Assembly: GCA_003567615.1 (NCBI GenBank)
Contig: PWZC01000142.1
Location: 1 to 12,107 of the forward strand
From: Gemmatimonadota bacterium
GTDB taxonomy: Bacteria > Gemmatimonadota > Gemmatimonadetes > Longimicrobiales > Gaopeijiaceae
Length of the DNA: 12,107 nt
Direction: 5' to 3'
The notes below the pieces were generated by a model. It ran no database searches. It saw only the letters and a list, made by a program, of their open reading frames with translations, and was not told the origin of the DNA. This document shows positions 1 through 6,285 of the stretch, piece after piece (within the stretch, counting starts at the first letter, position 1; each line of letters opens with the position of its first letter). Position numbers and translations under genes: made by a program.

Positions 1-380
1 TCCCAGACCACCAGCCGACGCAGCTTCACACGTTCGGGCAGATGCTCCCGGAGTCGGTCCCAGATGGCCACGATGAGATTCTCGGTTGTGGGATTCGTGT
101 CCTTCAACCACGGAACCTGGGTGTTCAGGTTGCGGTGATCCACATCGGCCAGCACCTGATTCTGCACCAGGTCCTTGAGTTGCTTCAGGTCCATGACGTA
201 GCCGGTTTCTGGATCGACCTCCCCCTCCACCGTGACGTCCAGCTCGTAGTTGTGACCATGCCACTGAGGATTCGCGCAGTCCCCGAACACCTCGTGGTTC
301 CGCTCGTCGCTCCAATCGGGACGGTGGATCCGATGGGCGGCGGAGAAATGGACGCGGCGCGTGACACTGACTCGGGGCAT
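1..380 (-). CDS. 6-pyruvoyl/6-carboxy-tetrahydropterin synthase, C-terminus cut by window edge
   Basis: This is the first 126 codons of a PTPS/QueD-family gene that continues past the left edge. The family converts 7,8-dihydroneopterin triphosphate to 6-pyruvoyl- or 6-carboxy-tetrahydropterin, for biopterin or queuosine synthesis. Visible residues are zinc ligands His16 (FSAAHR), His41 and His43 (HGHNY), catalytic Cys35, and the Asp81-His82 pair (DVDHRNLN). A TTENL segment follows at 98-102. The partial last codon (GA-) sits where the family has its pterin-anchoring Glu. Cys35 is five residues before HGH (CX5HGH). That is the spacing of animal PTPS and the PTPS-II subgroup, whereas E. coli QueD has CX3HGH. 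The ATG at 380 follows a good GGAGGA five bases upstream. The family identity is firm. Whether it serves queuosine or biopterin is open, so no symbol is given. The gene lies downstream of the structured RNA at 488-693. Confidence 0.9.
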   Translation of the reverse strand, partial: MPRVSVTRRVHFSAAHRIHRPDWSDERNHEVFGDCANPQWHGHNYELDVTVEGEVDPETGYVMDLKQLKDLVQNQVLADVDHRNLNTQVPWLKDTNPTTENLIVAIWDRLREHLPERVKLRRLVVW

Positions 381-487
381 GGATTCCTCCAACGGGAAGG
401 AGCGTTCGTTCCGGACCTTTCTCCGGCACTGCGAAACGGAGACCCACTACCCCTTGTGTTCTCAGATCGGTCCCTCGACCCGGGTAC
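381..487 (-). promoter_or_regulatory. 5' leader of the pterin synthase gene
   Basis: This is the 107-base stretch between the U-run of the terminator-like hairpin and the ATG of the pterin synthase gene. It ends in a GGAGGA ribosome binding site at 385-390. I saw no convincing -35/-10 pair inside it. Transcription may therefore enter by readthrough from the RNA promoter at 695-723, or start from a promoter I do not recognise. Confidence 0.4.
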
Positions 488-529
488 AAAAAACACGAGG
501 CCGGCACCCTCCGAAGAGGAGTGCCGGCC
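488..529 (-). terminator. Rho-independent-type terminator or attenuator hairpin
   Basis: On the minus strand GGCCGGCAC (529-521) pairs perfectly over 9 bp with GTGCCGGCC (507-499). A shorter inner stem can form around a CGAA loop. After a five-base gap comes a run of six T (493-488). This is a strong hairpin for minus-strand transcripts, although the gap before the U-run is longer than usual. It ends the structured RNA and could also stop transcription from nfo. Its 5' arm is also the 3' arm of the RNA's closing helix, so the two structures cannot form together. Confidence 0.7.
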
Positions 530-693
530 CCGAGACGCACCGGAGGGGGTCTATTGAAGCCCGGGTTAAACAGATGGTGACCTCCCGGCAACCTTCGAAG
601 TCCCCTCTCAGGGCGGGACGGCAGCCGCCGGAGTCAGTCCCGGCTTCAGTTGTGTTGGCTCAATAAGTAAGCCCTCCGATACGCCGACACTCC
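518..693 (-). ncRNA. Candidate structured RNA, 6S-like or a cis-acting leader
   Basis: About 176 nt fold by hand into a closed rod. The closing helix is 693-683 with 528-518 (11 bp, one G-U). A second helix is 678-672 with 547-541 (7 bp). An open central region follows, where 561-552 can pair with either 665-657 or 648-639. The terminal arm is 636-630 with 586-578, 626-620 with 593-587 (one mismatch) and 619-615 with 604-600. Length, long closing stem, large central bubble and terminal arm match 6S RNA architecture. I could not recognise conserved 6S sequence, so the family is an inference. No open reading frame here looks coding. A promoter lies just upstream (695-723) and a terminator at the 3' end. 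The alternative is a riboswitch or attenuator controlling the downstream pterin synthase gene. Confidence 0.45.
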
Positions 694-694
694 T

Positions 695-723
695 AATATC
701 GGCAGGTCCCCCTCCGAGGTAAA
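695..723 (-). promoter_or_regulatory. Sigma70-like promoter for the structured RNA
   Basis: On the minus strand TTTACC (723-718, 4 of 6 to TTGACA) is followed after exactly 17 bases by GATATT (700-695, 4 of 6 to TATAAT). The expected start is around 690-687, inside or at the 5' strand of the RNA's closing helix. It sits 14 bases after the nfo stop codon. Agreement of spacing and position with the folded RNA raises confidence, but the hexamers are imperfect. Confidence 0.5.
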
Positions 724-737
724 GGGTGCGGCCATCC

Positions 738-1628
738 CTACCCCCGGTAGGACCGCAGGAGAGCCAGGTTCTCACGATCCAGGGTCACCATGTCGTCGCC
801 CTTGGGCGTCTCCAGTACCTTGGGGATCTCCGCGAAGCGAGGGTCGGTCATGATCCGACGGAACGGCTCCTCGCCCAGCGACCCCTTCCCGATGTGCTCA
901 TGGCGGTCCTTGCGGGAATCGAACGGGTGCTTGCTGTCGTTCAGGTGGAAGAGCCCCAGGCGCTCGAGCCCCAGCAGGTCCTCGAACCGTGCCCAGACCC
1001 CATCGTAGTCTCCCACCAGATCGTACCCGGCGGAGTAGGCGTGGCAGGTGTCGAAGCACACTCCCACCCGCCCCCGCAGCCCTTCCGGGATCCCATCGAT
1101 GATGGCGGCGAGGGATTCAAGGGAGCCTCCCACCGAGGTCCCGGACCCGGCGGTGATCTCCAGGAGCACCCGGGTCTCTCCCCCCACCCCCTCCAGGGCC
1201 CGGGTCACCCCTTCCGCGTTTCGGGCGATCCCGCTGTCGTGGTCGCCGTCGGTGGCGTTGCCGGGGTGGGTCACCAGGAAGTCCAGCCCCAGCGCGGCGC
1301 ATCGGGTGAGCTCAGCAGTAAAGGAGGCCAGCGACCGATTCCAGAGATCCTCCTTGGGCGTGGAAAGGTTGATGAGATAGGAATCGTGGGCACCTGCCAC
1401 CTGAATTCCATCCCGGGTCCGCCCGTCCTGGAAGGCTGTGACCCGGTCCGGGGCCAGCTCAGGCTCGGCCCACCGGTTCGGCTGCTTGGTGAAGAGCTGC
1501 AGATTCACCGAGTGGATGTCGCGCGCCCGCCCCGGCGCCGTCTGGACTCCGCCCGCCACCGAGACATGGGCCCCGAGTTCGTCCGCAACCACATCTCCGG
1601 AGGATGGACCATCAGGGACAGCGCTCAC
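738..1628 (-). CDS. nfo: Deoxyribonuclease IV (AP endonuclease, Nfo family)
   Basis: This 296-aa TIM-barrel endonuclease cleaves DNA 5' to abasic sites and removes 3'-blocking groups in base excision repair. The full trinuclear zinc set can be read: His81, His121 (THPG), Glu157 (LEITAG), Asp193 and His196 (DTCHAYSAGYD), His228 (HLNDSK), Asp241 and His243 (RHEHIGKG), and Glu273 (ETPKGD). The N-terminal GAHVSVAGG starts at residue 19, so the protein has about 15 more leading residues than E. coli Nfo. The start is GTG at 1628, overlapping the fumC stop as GTGA. It is preceded by GGAGG six bases upstream, which supports this start over the internal GTG at codon 13. It is probably cotranscribed with fumC. 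No link between fumarase and repair is implied beyond shared transcription. Confidence 0.95.
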   Translation of the reverse strand: MSAVPDGPSSGDVVADELGAHVSVAGGVQTAPGRARDIHSVNLQLFTKQPNRWAEPELAPDRVTAFQDGRTRDGIQVAGAHDSYLINLSTPKEDLWNRSLASFTAELTRCAALGLDFLVTHPGNATDGDHDSGIARNAEGVTRALEGVGGETRVLLEITAGSGTSVGGSLESLAAIIDGIPEGLRGRVGVCFDTCHAYSAGYDLVGDYDGVWARFEDLLGLERLGLFHLNDSKHPFDSRKDRHEHIGKGSLGEEPFRRIMTDPRFAEIPKVLETPKGDDMVTLDRENLALLRSYRG

Positions 1629-3034
1629 GCCCCGCCTCCCTTCCCCGGAAAACCGGGCTCGGTCATGCCCCTCACGTCCAGGGCCTCATCGACCCGCGCC
1701 TCGTCCAAGAGACCCATCTCCAGGACCACGTCCCGCACCGAGCGGCCCTCGGCGGCGGCGCGCTTCGCCACCTCCGACGCCCGGTCGTAGCCGATGTCCA
1801 GGTTCAGGGCCGTGGCAATGGCCGGGTTCCGGAGGAGGAGCTCCCGGGCCCGCTCCTCGTTGGCGCGAATACCCACCAGGCACTTCCCGGTGAAGGCCCG
1901 AGCGCCATTGGCCAGGAGCAGGACCGACTCGAGGAAGGCGTGGGCCATCACCGGCATCATGACATTCAGCTCGAAGTTGCCCCGGCTCCCGGCAAGGGTG
2001 ACGGTGGTCTGGTTTCCCGATACCCGGGCCGCCACCATGAGGAGCGCCTCGGACATCACCGGATTCACCTTCCCGGGCATGATGGAGCTCCCGGGCTGCA
2101 CCGCCGGGAGCGAGATCTCGTGGATCCCCGAGGTAGGTCCCGAGGCCAGCCAGCGAATATCGTCCGCGATCTTGGTGAGGGAGACCGCCACCGTGTTCAG
2201 CGCTCCGTGGGCCTGAACGAGGCCGTCCCGGGCGCCCTGGGCTTCAAAGTGGTTCCGGGCCTCGTGGAACTCGAGGCCGGTGACGGCGCTGATGCGGAGG
2301 ATGGCCCGAGCGGCGAACTCCGGATGGGTATTGATGCCCGTACCGGTTGCGGTGCCGCCCAGGGGAAGCTCCGCCAGCTCGGCGGAAGCCGACCGAACCC
2401 GGTCGATCCCCTTCCGGAGCTGGGCGGCGTACCCTCCGAACTCCTGCCCCAACCGTACCGGCGTGGCGTCCATGAGATGGGTCCGCCCCGACTTCACCAC
2501 TCCGTCGAACTCCCGGGCCTTGGCCTCCATGGCCTCGGCCATCTGCTCCAACGCCGGGATCAGATCCTTCTCCAGGGCAACCCGGCAGGCCACGTGGATG
2601 GTGGTGGGGATCACGTCGTTGGACGACTGGCCGAAATTCACGTGATCGTTGGGGTGGATCCGGGTGTCCGGGTCCTCCAGGGTGCGATTGGCCAGCGCCG
2701 CCACCACCTCGTTGGCGTTCATGTTCGTTGAGGTTCCCGAGCCGGTCTGGTACACGTCCACCGGGAACTGGTCGTCCCATCGTCCCGTCGCCACGTCGTC
2801 CGCCGCCTCGGCGATGGACTCGGCCACCACGGCCGGAAGATTCCCCAGTTCCGCGTTGGCCCGAGCGGCGGCGGCCTTCACCACGCCCAGGGCATGGATC
2901 ATGGCGCGACCGAACCCCTGGCCGCTGATGGGGAAGTTCTCCACCGCCCGTTGGGTCTGGGCGCCGTAGAGGGCGGATGCGGGGACCCGCACCTCGCCCA
3001 GGGAATCCCGCTCGATCCGGACGTCATCTGCCAT
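1625..3034 (-). CDS. fumC: Class II fumarate hydratase
   Basis: This 469-aa enzyme reversibly hydrates fumarate to L-malate in the TCA cycle. It acts as a cytosolic homotetramer without an Fe-S cluster. It is full length (E. coli FumC is 467 aa). Landmarks in order are GAQTQRAVENF near 24-34, TGSGTSTNMNANEV at 97-110, SSNDVIPTT at 137-145, GRTHLMDATP at 183-192 with catalytic His186, and the superfamily signature GSSIMPGKVNPVMSEAL at 315-331 with the catalytic loop serine. The C-terminal fumarase domain (NLDIGYDRAS) is intact at 411-420. The related aspartase and argininosuccinate lyase are less likely, because the TGSGTSTNMN and signature sequences are of fumarase/aspartase type and the length and spacing fit FumC. 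ATG at 3034 has GGAG seven bases upstream. nfo follows with a four-base overlap. Confidence 0.96.
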   Translation of the reverse strand: MADDVRIERDSLGEVRVPASALYGAQTQRAVENFPISGQGFGRAMIHALGVVKAAAARANAELGNLPAVVAESIAEAADDVATGRWDDQFPVDVYQTGSGTSTNMNANEVVAALANRTLEDPDTRIHPNDHVNFGQSSNDVIPTTIHVACRVALEKDLIPALEQMAEAMEAKAREFDGVVKSGRTHLMDATPVRLGQEFGGYAAQLRKGIDRVRSASAELAELPLGGTATGTGINTHPEFAARAILRISAVTGLEFHEARNHFEAQGARDGLVQAHGALNTVAVSLTKIADDIRWLASGPTSGIHEISLPAVQPGSSIMPGKVNPVMSEALLMVAARVSGNQTTVTLAGSRGNFELNVMMPVMAHAFLESVLLLANGARAFTGKCLVGIRANEERARELLLRNPAIATALNLDIGYDRASEVAKRAAAEGRSVRDVVLEMGLLDEARVDEALDVRGMTEPGFPGKGGGA

Positions 3035-3098
3035 GTGCTTCTCCGTGGTTCATCTGGTGGTGGCGGGGGGAGCGGCTTCCCTCCCGACCATGGACAGG

Positions 3099-3118
3099 GT
3101 CCCCGGTGGACCGGGGAC
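3099..3118 (-). terminator. Hairpin after SDR gene, possible terminator without U-run
   Basis: A perfect 8-bp stem (GTCCCCGG with CCGGGGAC) closes a four-base loop ten bases after the stop of the upstream SDR gene. No T-run follows on either strand, so intrinsic termination is doubtful. It may stabilise the SDR mRNA 3' end or separate it from fumC. Confidence 0.4.
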
Positions 3119-3128
3119 GATGGTCTCG

Positions 3129-3881
3129 TCAGCGCTTCGGCGGTCGGCTTGGCCGGATCTCCACCTTGCTCGGCAACGCCCGATCCGGAAACGACATGAG
3201 GTCGGTGATGACCCGGGCGATGTCTTCGGACTGGAGCTTCCAGTCGTCTTCCGGGTCCGGCCCCCCTTCGAAGAAATGGGTGTTCACACTCCCGGGCATG
3301 ATGCAGGACACCCGAATCCCTTCGTCCCGCAGATCCAACATCATGGCCTCGGTCATCCCCAGCAGACCGAACTTGGACGCATTGTAGGCCACGCCTCCGG
3401 AGAAGGCGTTCCGACCCGCCAACGATCCGATGTTGAAGATCCACCCACGGCCCCGGACCCTCAAGTGGGGGATGGCCGCCTGGGAGCAGTGGAAAACGCC
3501 ATCCAGGTTGGTGCGGAGCTGGATGTTCCACGTTTCCGGCTCCATCTCCTGGATCTTGGCGAATCGGCCCAGTCCGGCATTGTTCACCAGCACGTCCAAG
3601 GCGCCGAACCGCTCCACTGCAGCCTCCACCAGGGCGTGGCAGGCCGCCGGCTCCCGGACATCGCAGACCTGTCCCGCCGCTTCACCGGTCCCCAACGCTT
3701 CCAGCGCCGCCACCGTCTCTTCCACGGCATCGGCGCGGCGACTGGACACCATGACGCGTCCGCCCTCACGAACCAGCACCTCGGCCACGGCGCGGCCGAT
3801 TCCCCGGGTGCTCCCGGTCACCACGGCCACGGTGCCCTGGAACAGGCCGCCTTCTCCATTCGTCTCGCTCGCTCTTGTCAT
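3129..3881 (-). CDS. Short-chain dehydrogenase/reductase, FabG-like classical SDR
   Basis: This 250-aa NAD(P)-dependent Rossmann oxidoreductase has unknown substrate. The motifs of a complete classical SDR are present: cofactor loop TGSTRGIG (22-29), CDVRE (73-77), NNAG (100-103), Asn125, catalytic Ser153, and Tyr166-x3-Lys170 (YNASK), then the PGSVNT segment (196-201). Arg residues after the second beta strand (SSRR, 46-49) suggest NADP(H) preference. The C-terminal tail ends in a short basic PSRPPKR segment. ATG at 3881 has only a distant GGGAG about 12 bases upstream. The gene stands alone. It is divergent from a second SDR gene at 4083 and separated from fumC by 94 bases with a hairpin. 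The function could be beta-ketoacyl, sugar or pterin ketone reduction, and the sequence does not decide. Confidence 0.9.
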   Translation of the reverse strand: MTRASETNGEGGLFQGTVAVVTGSTRGIGRAVAEVLVREGGRVMVSSRRADAVEETVAALEALGTGEAAGQVCDVREPAACHALVEAAVERFGALDVLVNNAGLGRFAKIQEMEPETWNIQLRTNLDGVFHCSQAAIPHLRVRGRGWIFNIGSLAGRNAFSGGVAYNASKFGLLGMTEAMMLDLRDEGIRVSCIMPGSVNTHFFEGGPDPEDDWKLQSEDIARVITDLMSFPDRALPSKVEIRPSRPPKR

Positions 3882-4082
3882 GTCTGTCTCAAACTCCCTG
3901 GGTAGTGGATCTTCGCGCGCTCCGGGGTGCGTGGGTCGAACTCCGGCGCGACGGATCTCGGATCGTGTCGATTTCTAGTACATTCAGGAGGGGGTCGGAA
4001 CTCCCGGCTCGCTCCGACCATCTCCCATAGGGCGCGGCGGCGCCGAGGCTTCCGCCCCTTCCGCTCCAACCCCCGATGCCCC
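3882..4082. other. Divergent intergenic region between two SDR genes
   Basis: These 201 bases lie between divergent starts and should carry promoters for both directions. I found no hexamer pair good enough to call. The AT-richer patch around 3967-3985 is the most likely promoter core. A plus-strand AGGAGG-like sequence near 3986 is not followed by a usable start for the 4083 gene. Confidence 0.35.
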
Positions 4083-4802
4083 ATGAGCAAGGTCGCCCTG
4101 GTCACCGGAGGCGCCGTCCGGATCGGCCGCGCCATTTCCCTTGGCCTGGCGGAAGCCGGCTACGACGTAGTGGTGAACTACCATAGCTCCGAAACCGAGG
4201 CCGTGTCGGTCTCCCGGGAGATCCGTGACGCCGGACGCCACTGTGTGGTGGCCCGCGGTGACGTATCCCGCTCCGGCGAGGTGGATGCGCTGGCCCAGGA
4301 GGTCCGGACCGAGTTCGGTCGCCTGGACCTTCTGGTGAACAACGCCTCCATCTTCCCCCAGAAGGCGCTCCTGGATGTGGAAGAGGCGGAGTGGGACCGG
4401 GTCATGGAGGTGAATCTCAAGGGGCCCTTCCTCATGGTGAAGGCTACCGCCGACCTCCTCACCGCCGCCCGGGGATGTGTGATCAACCTGGTGGATCTGT
4501 CGGCCTTCCAGCCGTGGGTGGACTACCCGCACCACGCCGTCTCCAAGGCCGGTCTCCTCCATCTGACGCGGGTCATGGCCCGGGCCATGGCCCCCCGGGT
4601 GCGGGTGAACGCCATCGCTCCCGGCTCCGTGCTCCCCCCGGACGACTCCCACGAAAAGGATCGGGAACGCTCCCGGTCTCGAGCGGCGCTGGGAAGCCTC
4701 GGTTCGCCGGAAGACGTGGTCCGGACCGTCCTCTTCCTCGACCGCTCCCCCTTCATCACAGGAGAGGTCATCGTGGTGGACGGAGGTCGGCTCCTGGGAT
4801 GA
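4083..4802 (+). CDS. Pteridine reductase-like SDR (PTR1/FolM type) with His in place of catalytic Tyr
   Basis: This 239-aa SDR starts at MSKVALVTGG. The cofactor loop is TGGAVRIG (8-15), the TGX3RXG form typical of PTR1 and FolM pteridine/dihydrofolate reductases. NNAS is at 86-89 and Asn111 is present. PTR1 enzymes use Asp-Tyr-Lys with 13- and 4-residue spacing. Here Asp138 and Lys155 are in register, but the Tyr position is His151 (codon CAC, HHAVSK). The C-terminus has NAIAPGSV and ITGEVIVVDGG. Known family members reduce biopterin, folate or dihydromonapterin with NADPH. Activity here is uncertain given the missing Tyr. ATG at 4083 lacks a clear Shine-Dalgarno. The open frame reaches back to 3927, but that extension is Arg/Pro-rich and unlike the family. 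The DUF309 gene follows with an ATGA overlap. Confidence 0.85.
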   Translation: MSKVALVTGGAVRIGRAISLGLAEAGYDVVVNYHSSETEAVSVSREIRDAGRHCVVARGDVSRSGEVDALAQEVRTEFGRLDLLVNNASIFPQKALLDVEEAEWDRVMEVNLKGPFLMVKATADLLTAARGCVINLVDLSAFQPWVDYPHHAVSKAGLLHLTRVMARAMAPRVRVNAIAPGSVLPPDDSHEKDRERSRSRAALGSLGSPEDVVRTVLFLDRSPFITGEVIVVDGGRLLG

Positions 4803-5233
4803 GCGTGCCCCCTCGCCCCGCTTCCACCGATCCCTTCCCCGCCCCGCTGCGGCGCTTCGTCCACCTCTTCAATCGGGGCGAGTTCTGGGAGAGCCACGAA
4901 GTTCTGGAGGGTCCGTGGCGCCAGGGGCGGAGCGCCTTCTACCACGGTCTGATCCTCTGGGCCAGCGCCTGGGTCCACGTGCAGCGGGACAACACCCATG
5001 GGATCCGGGCCCAGATACGGAAAGCGGCCCGGGCGCTGGAAGGCTACCCGGACGCCTACCTGGGCATCGATGTGGGGAGCATCCGGAACCGGGGTCAGGA
5101 GGTTCTCGAATCGGTGAATCGGGCCGACACGGAAGAGGCGGCGAACCCGGAACCCTGGGTCCGCCGCCTCACGCTTCCTCATCTGAAGCTCGATCCGACC
5201 CGGCTGCGGGGCGACGAGACCGAGTTGGGCTGA
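4799..5233 (+). CDS. DUF309 domain protein
   Basis: This is a 144-aa small helical protein of unknown biochemical function. The family hallmark is at 23-41: LFNRGEFWESHEVLEGPWR, with the His33-Glu34...Glu37...Trp40 pattern. Then comes a YHGLILWASAWVH helix at 48-60 and a second helical half (RAQIRKAARALEGYP). The clustered His/Glu residues could bind a metal, but no activity is established for the family. ATG at 4799 overlaps the stop of the pteridine-reductase-like SDR (ATGA), so the two are probably translated together. An earlier in-frame start at 4391 would lie entirely inside the SDR gene and is not credible. The gene converges on trxB, whose stop is 26 bases away. Confidence 0.85.
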   Translation: MSVPPRPASTDPFPAPLRRFVHLFNRGEFWESHEVLEGPWRQGRSAFYHGLILWASAWVHVQRDNTHGIRAQIRKAARALEGYPDAYLGIDVGSIRNRGQEVLESVNRADTEEAANPEPWVRRLTLPHLKLDPTRLRGDETELG

Positions 5234-5241
5234 ACCGGAAA

Positions 5242-5272
5242 CGCCGGCGACGAGGGCCCTCAGTCCCCGGCG
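5242..5272. terminator. Hairpin at the convergent DUF309/trxB junction
   Basis: CGCCGG (5242-5247) pairs with CCGGCG (5267-5272). After a C-C mismatch, GAC (5249-5251) pairs with GTC (5263-5265). The centre is the palindrome GAGGGCCCTC (5252-5261). The symmetric hairpin spans the end of trxB and could slow polymerases from both sides. Neither side has a T-run, so it is at best a candidate bidirectional terminator. Confidence 0.35.
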
Positions 5273-6285
5273 GCCACGGGCTCGGCCGGCACATCCACGC
5301 CGCGGTCGGCCGGGTGGCCGTGGGCCAGGTAGCGCTCTGCCTCCAGCGCTGCCATGCACCCTGTTCCCGCCGCCGTCACCGCCTGCCGGTAGTAGGAATC
5401 CATCACGTCACCGGCGGCGAAGATCCCTTCGACCGTGGTGGCGGTGCGCCAGGGGGTCGGGGTCTGGACATAGCCGGCCTCGTCCAGTTCGAGTACGCCC
5501 CGGAGGAAGGCCGTGTTGGGAGTGTGGCCGATGGCCAGGAAGAGGCCGCCCACCGCCAACTCCTTCTCCGCTCCCGTCGTCGTGTCCCGAAGGCGGAGAC
5601 CGGTGATGAAGTCATCGCCCAGCACCTCGGTGACCTGGCTGTTCCACTCGACGCGGATCTTGGGGTTCTCCAGCGCTCTTTCCGCCATGATGGGAGAAGC
5701 CCGGAAGGTCTCCCGCCGATGGATGATCACCACCTCCCTGGCGAACTTCGTGAGGTAGGTGGCCTCTTCCATGGCGCTGTCGCCCCCTCCCCCCACCGCC
5801 AGGACCTGGTCCCGGAAGGCAGGGAGTGCACCGTCACAGACGGCACATGCCGAAACGCCCCCGCCGGTGTGGGCCAGACGCTGCTCGTTGTCGAGCCCCA
5901 GCCAGTTGGCCCGGGCGCCGGTGGCCACGATGACGGTACGGGCGCGGATGGTCCGCCCCTCGGAGGACCGGAGCAGGAACGGGCGGCCCGACGCATCCAC
6001 CTCCACAATGTCCTCGGTGACGATGCGGGTGTCGAAGCGCTCGGCCTGCTGGCGCATGGACATCATCAGCTCCTGCCCGTCCACCCCCTCCGGGAATCCG
6101 GGATAGTTCTCCACCTCGGTGGTGAACATGAGCTGGCCACCCGGGATCATCTCCCTGGACGGCGCACCTTCGAAGACCAGGGGGTCCAATCGAGCCCGGG
6201 CCGCGTACACCGCCGCCGTCCAGCCCGCCGGACCGGAGCCGATGATTACCACATTCTCGATCCTATCTTCGCTGATCTCGGTCAT
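5260..6285 (-). CDS. trxB: Thioredoxin-disulfide reductase
   Basis: This 341-aa flavoenzyme passes electrons from NADPH through FAD and a redox disulfide to thioredoxin in the cytosol. Landmarks are the FAD loop GSGPAG (16-21), GGQLMFTTEVENYPGFP (49-65), redox centre CAVCDG with Cys147 and Cys150, NADPH loop GGGGDSA (165-171), HRRETFRA (189-196, phosphate recognition) and the FAD-binding GIFAAGDVMD (287-296). A Pro/Ala-rich tail of about 20 residues (322-341) extends beyond the usual C-terminus. The start is ATG at 6285, overlapping the stop of the upstream reductase as ATGA. The open frame continues to 6510, but that extension lies inside the neighbouring gene and has no family similarity. 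Coupling with the FNR gene suggests balanced production of both flavoproteins. Confidence 0.96.
   Translation of the reverse strand: MTEISEDRIENVVIIGSGPAGWTAAVYAARARLDPLVFEGAPSREMIPGGQLMFTTEVENYPGFPEGVDGQELMMSMRQQAERFDTRIVTEDIVEVDASGRPFLLRSSEGRTIRARTVIVATGARANWLGLDNEQRLAHTGGGVSACAVCDGALPAFRDQVLAVGGGGDSAMEEATYLTKFAREVVIIHRRETFRASPIMAERALENPKIRVEWNSQVTEVLGDDFITGLRLRDTTTGAEKELAVGGLFLAIGHTPNTAFLRGVLELDEAGYVQTPTPWRTATTVEGIFAAGDVMDSYYRQAVTAAGTGCMAALEAERYLAHGHPADRGVDVPAEPVAAGD

Noticed and set aside
600..620. CUGAGA inside the structured RNA, as in TPP riboswitches
   Set aside because: The second TPP core element (CCUGAUC...UAAU...GCG...GGGA) is missing, and CUGAGA here lies in a simple hairpin loop.
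518..693. tmRNA, SRP RNA, RNase P RNA, cobalamin or preQ1 riboswitch
   Set aside because: None of the diagnostic conserved sequences of these RNAs was found on either strand, and the size does not fit tmRNA or RNase P.
726..1790. Long plus-strand open frame opposite nfo and fumC
   Set aside because: It is Pro/Arg/Gly-rich, has no family features, and lies antisense to two well-identified genes. High GC makes such shadow frames common.
3927..4082. Upstream extension of the pteridine-reductase-like SDR
   Set aside because: The extra 52 residues are Arg/Pro/Ser-rich and absent from the family; the Rossmann strand begins right at codon 4083.
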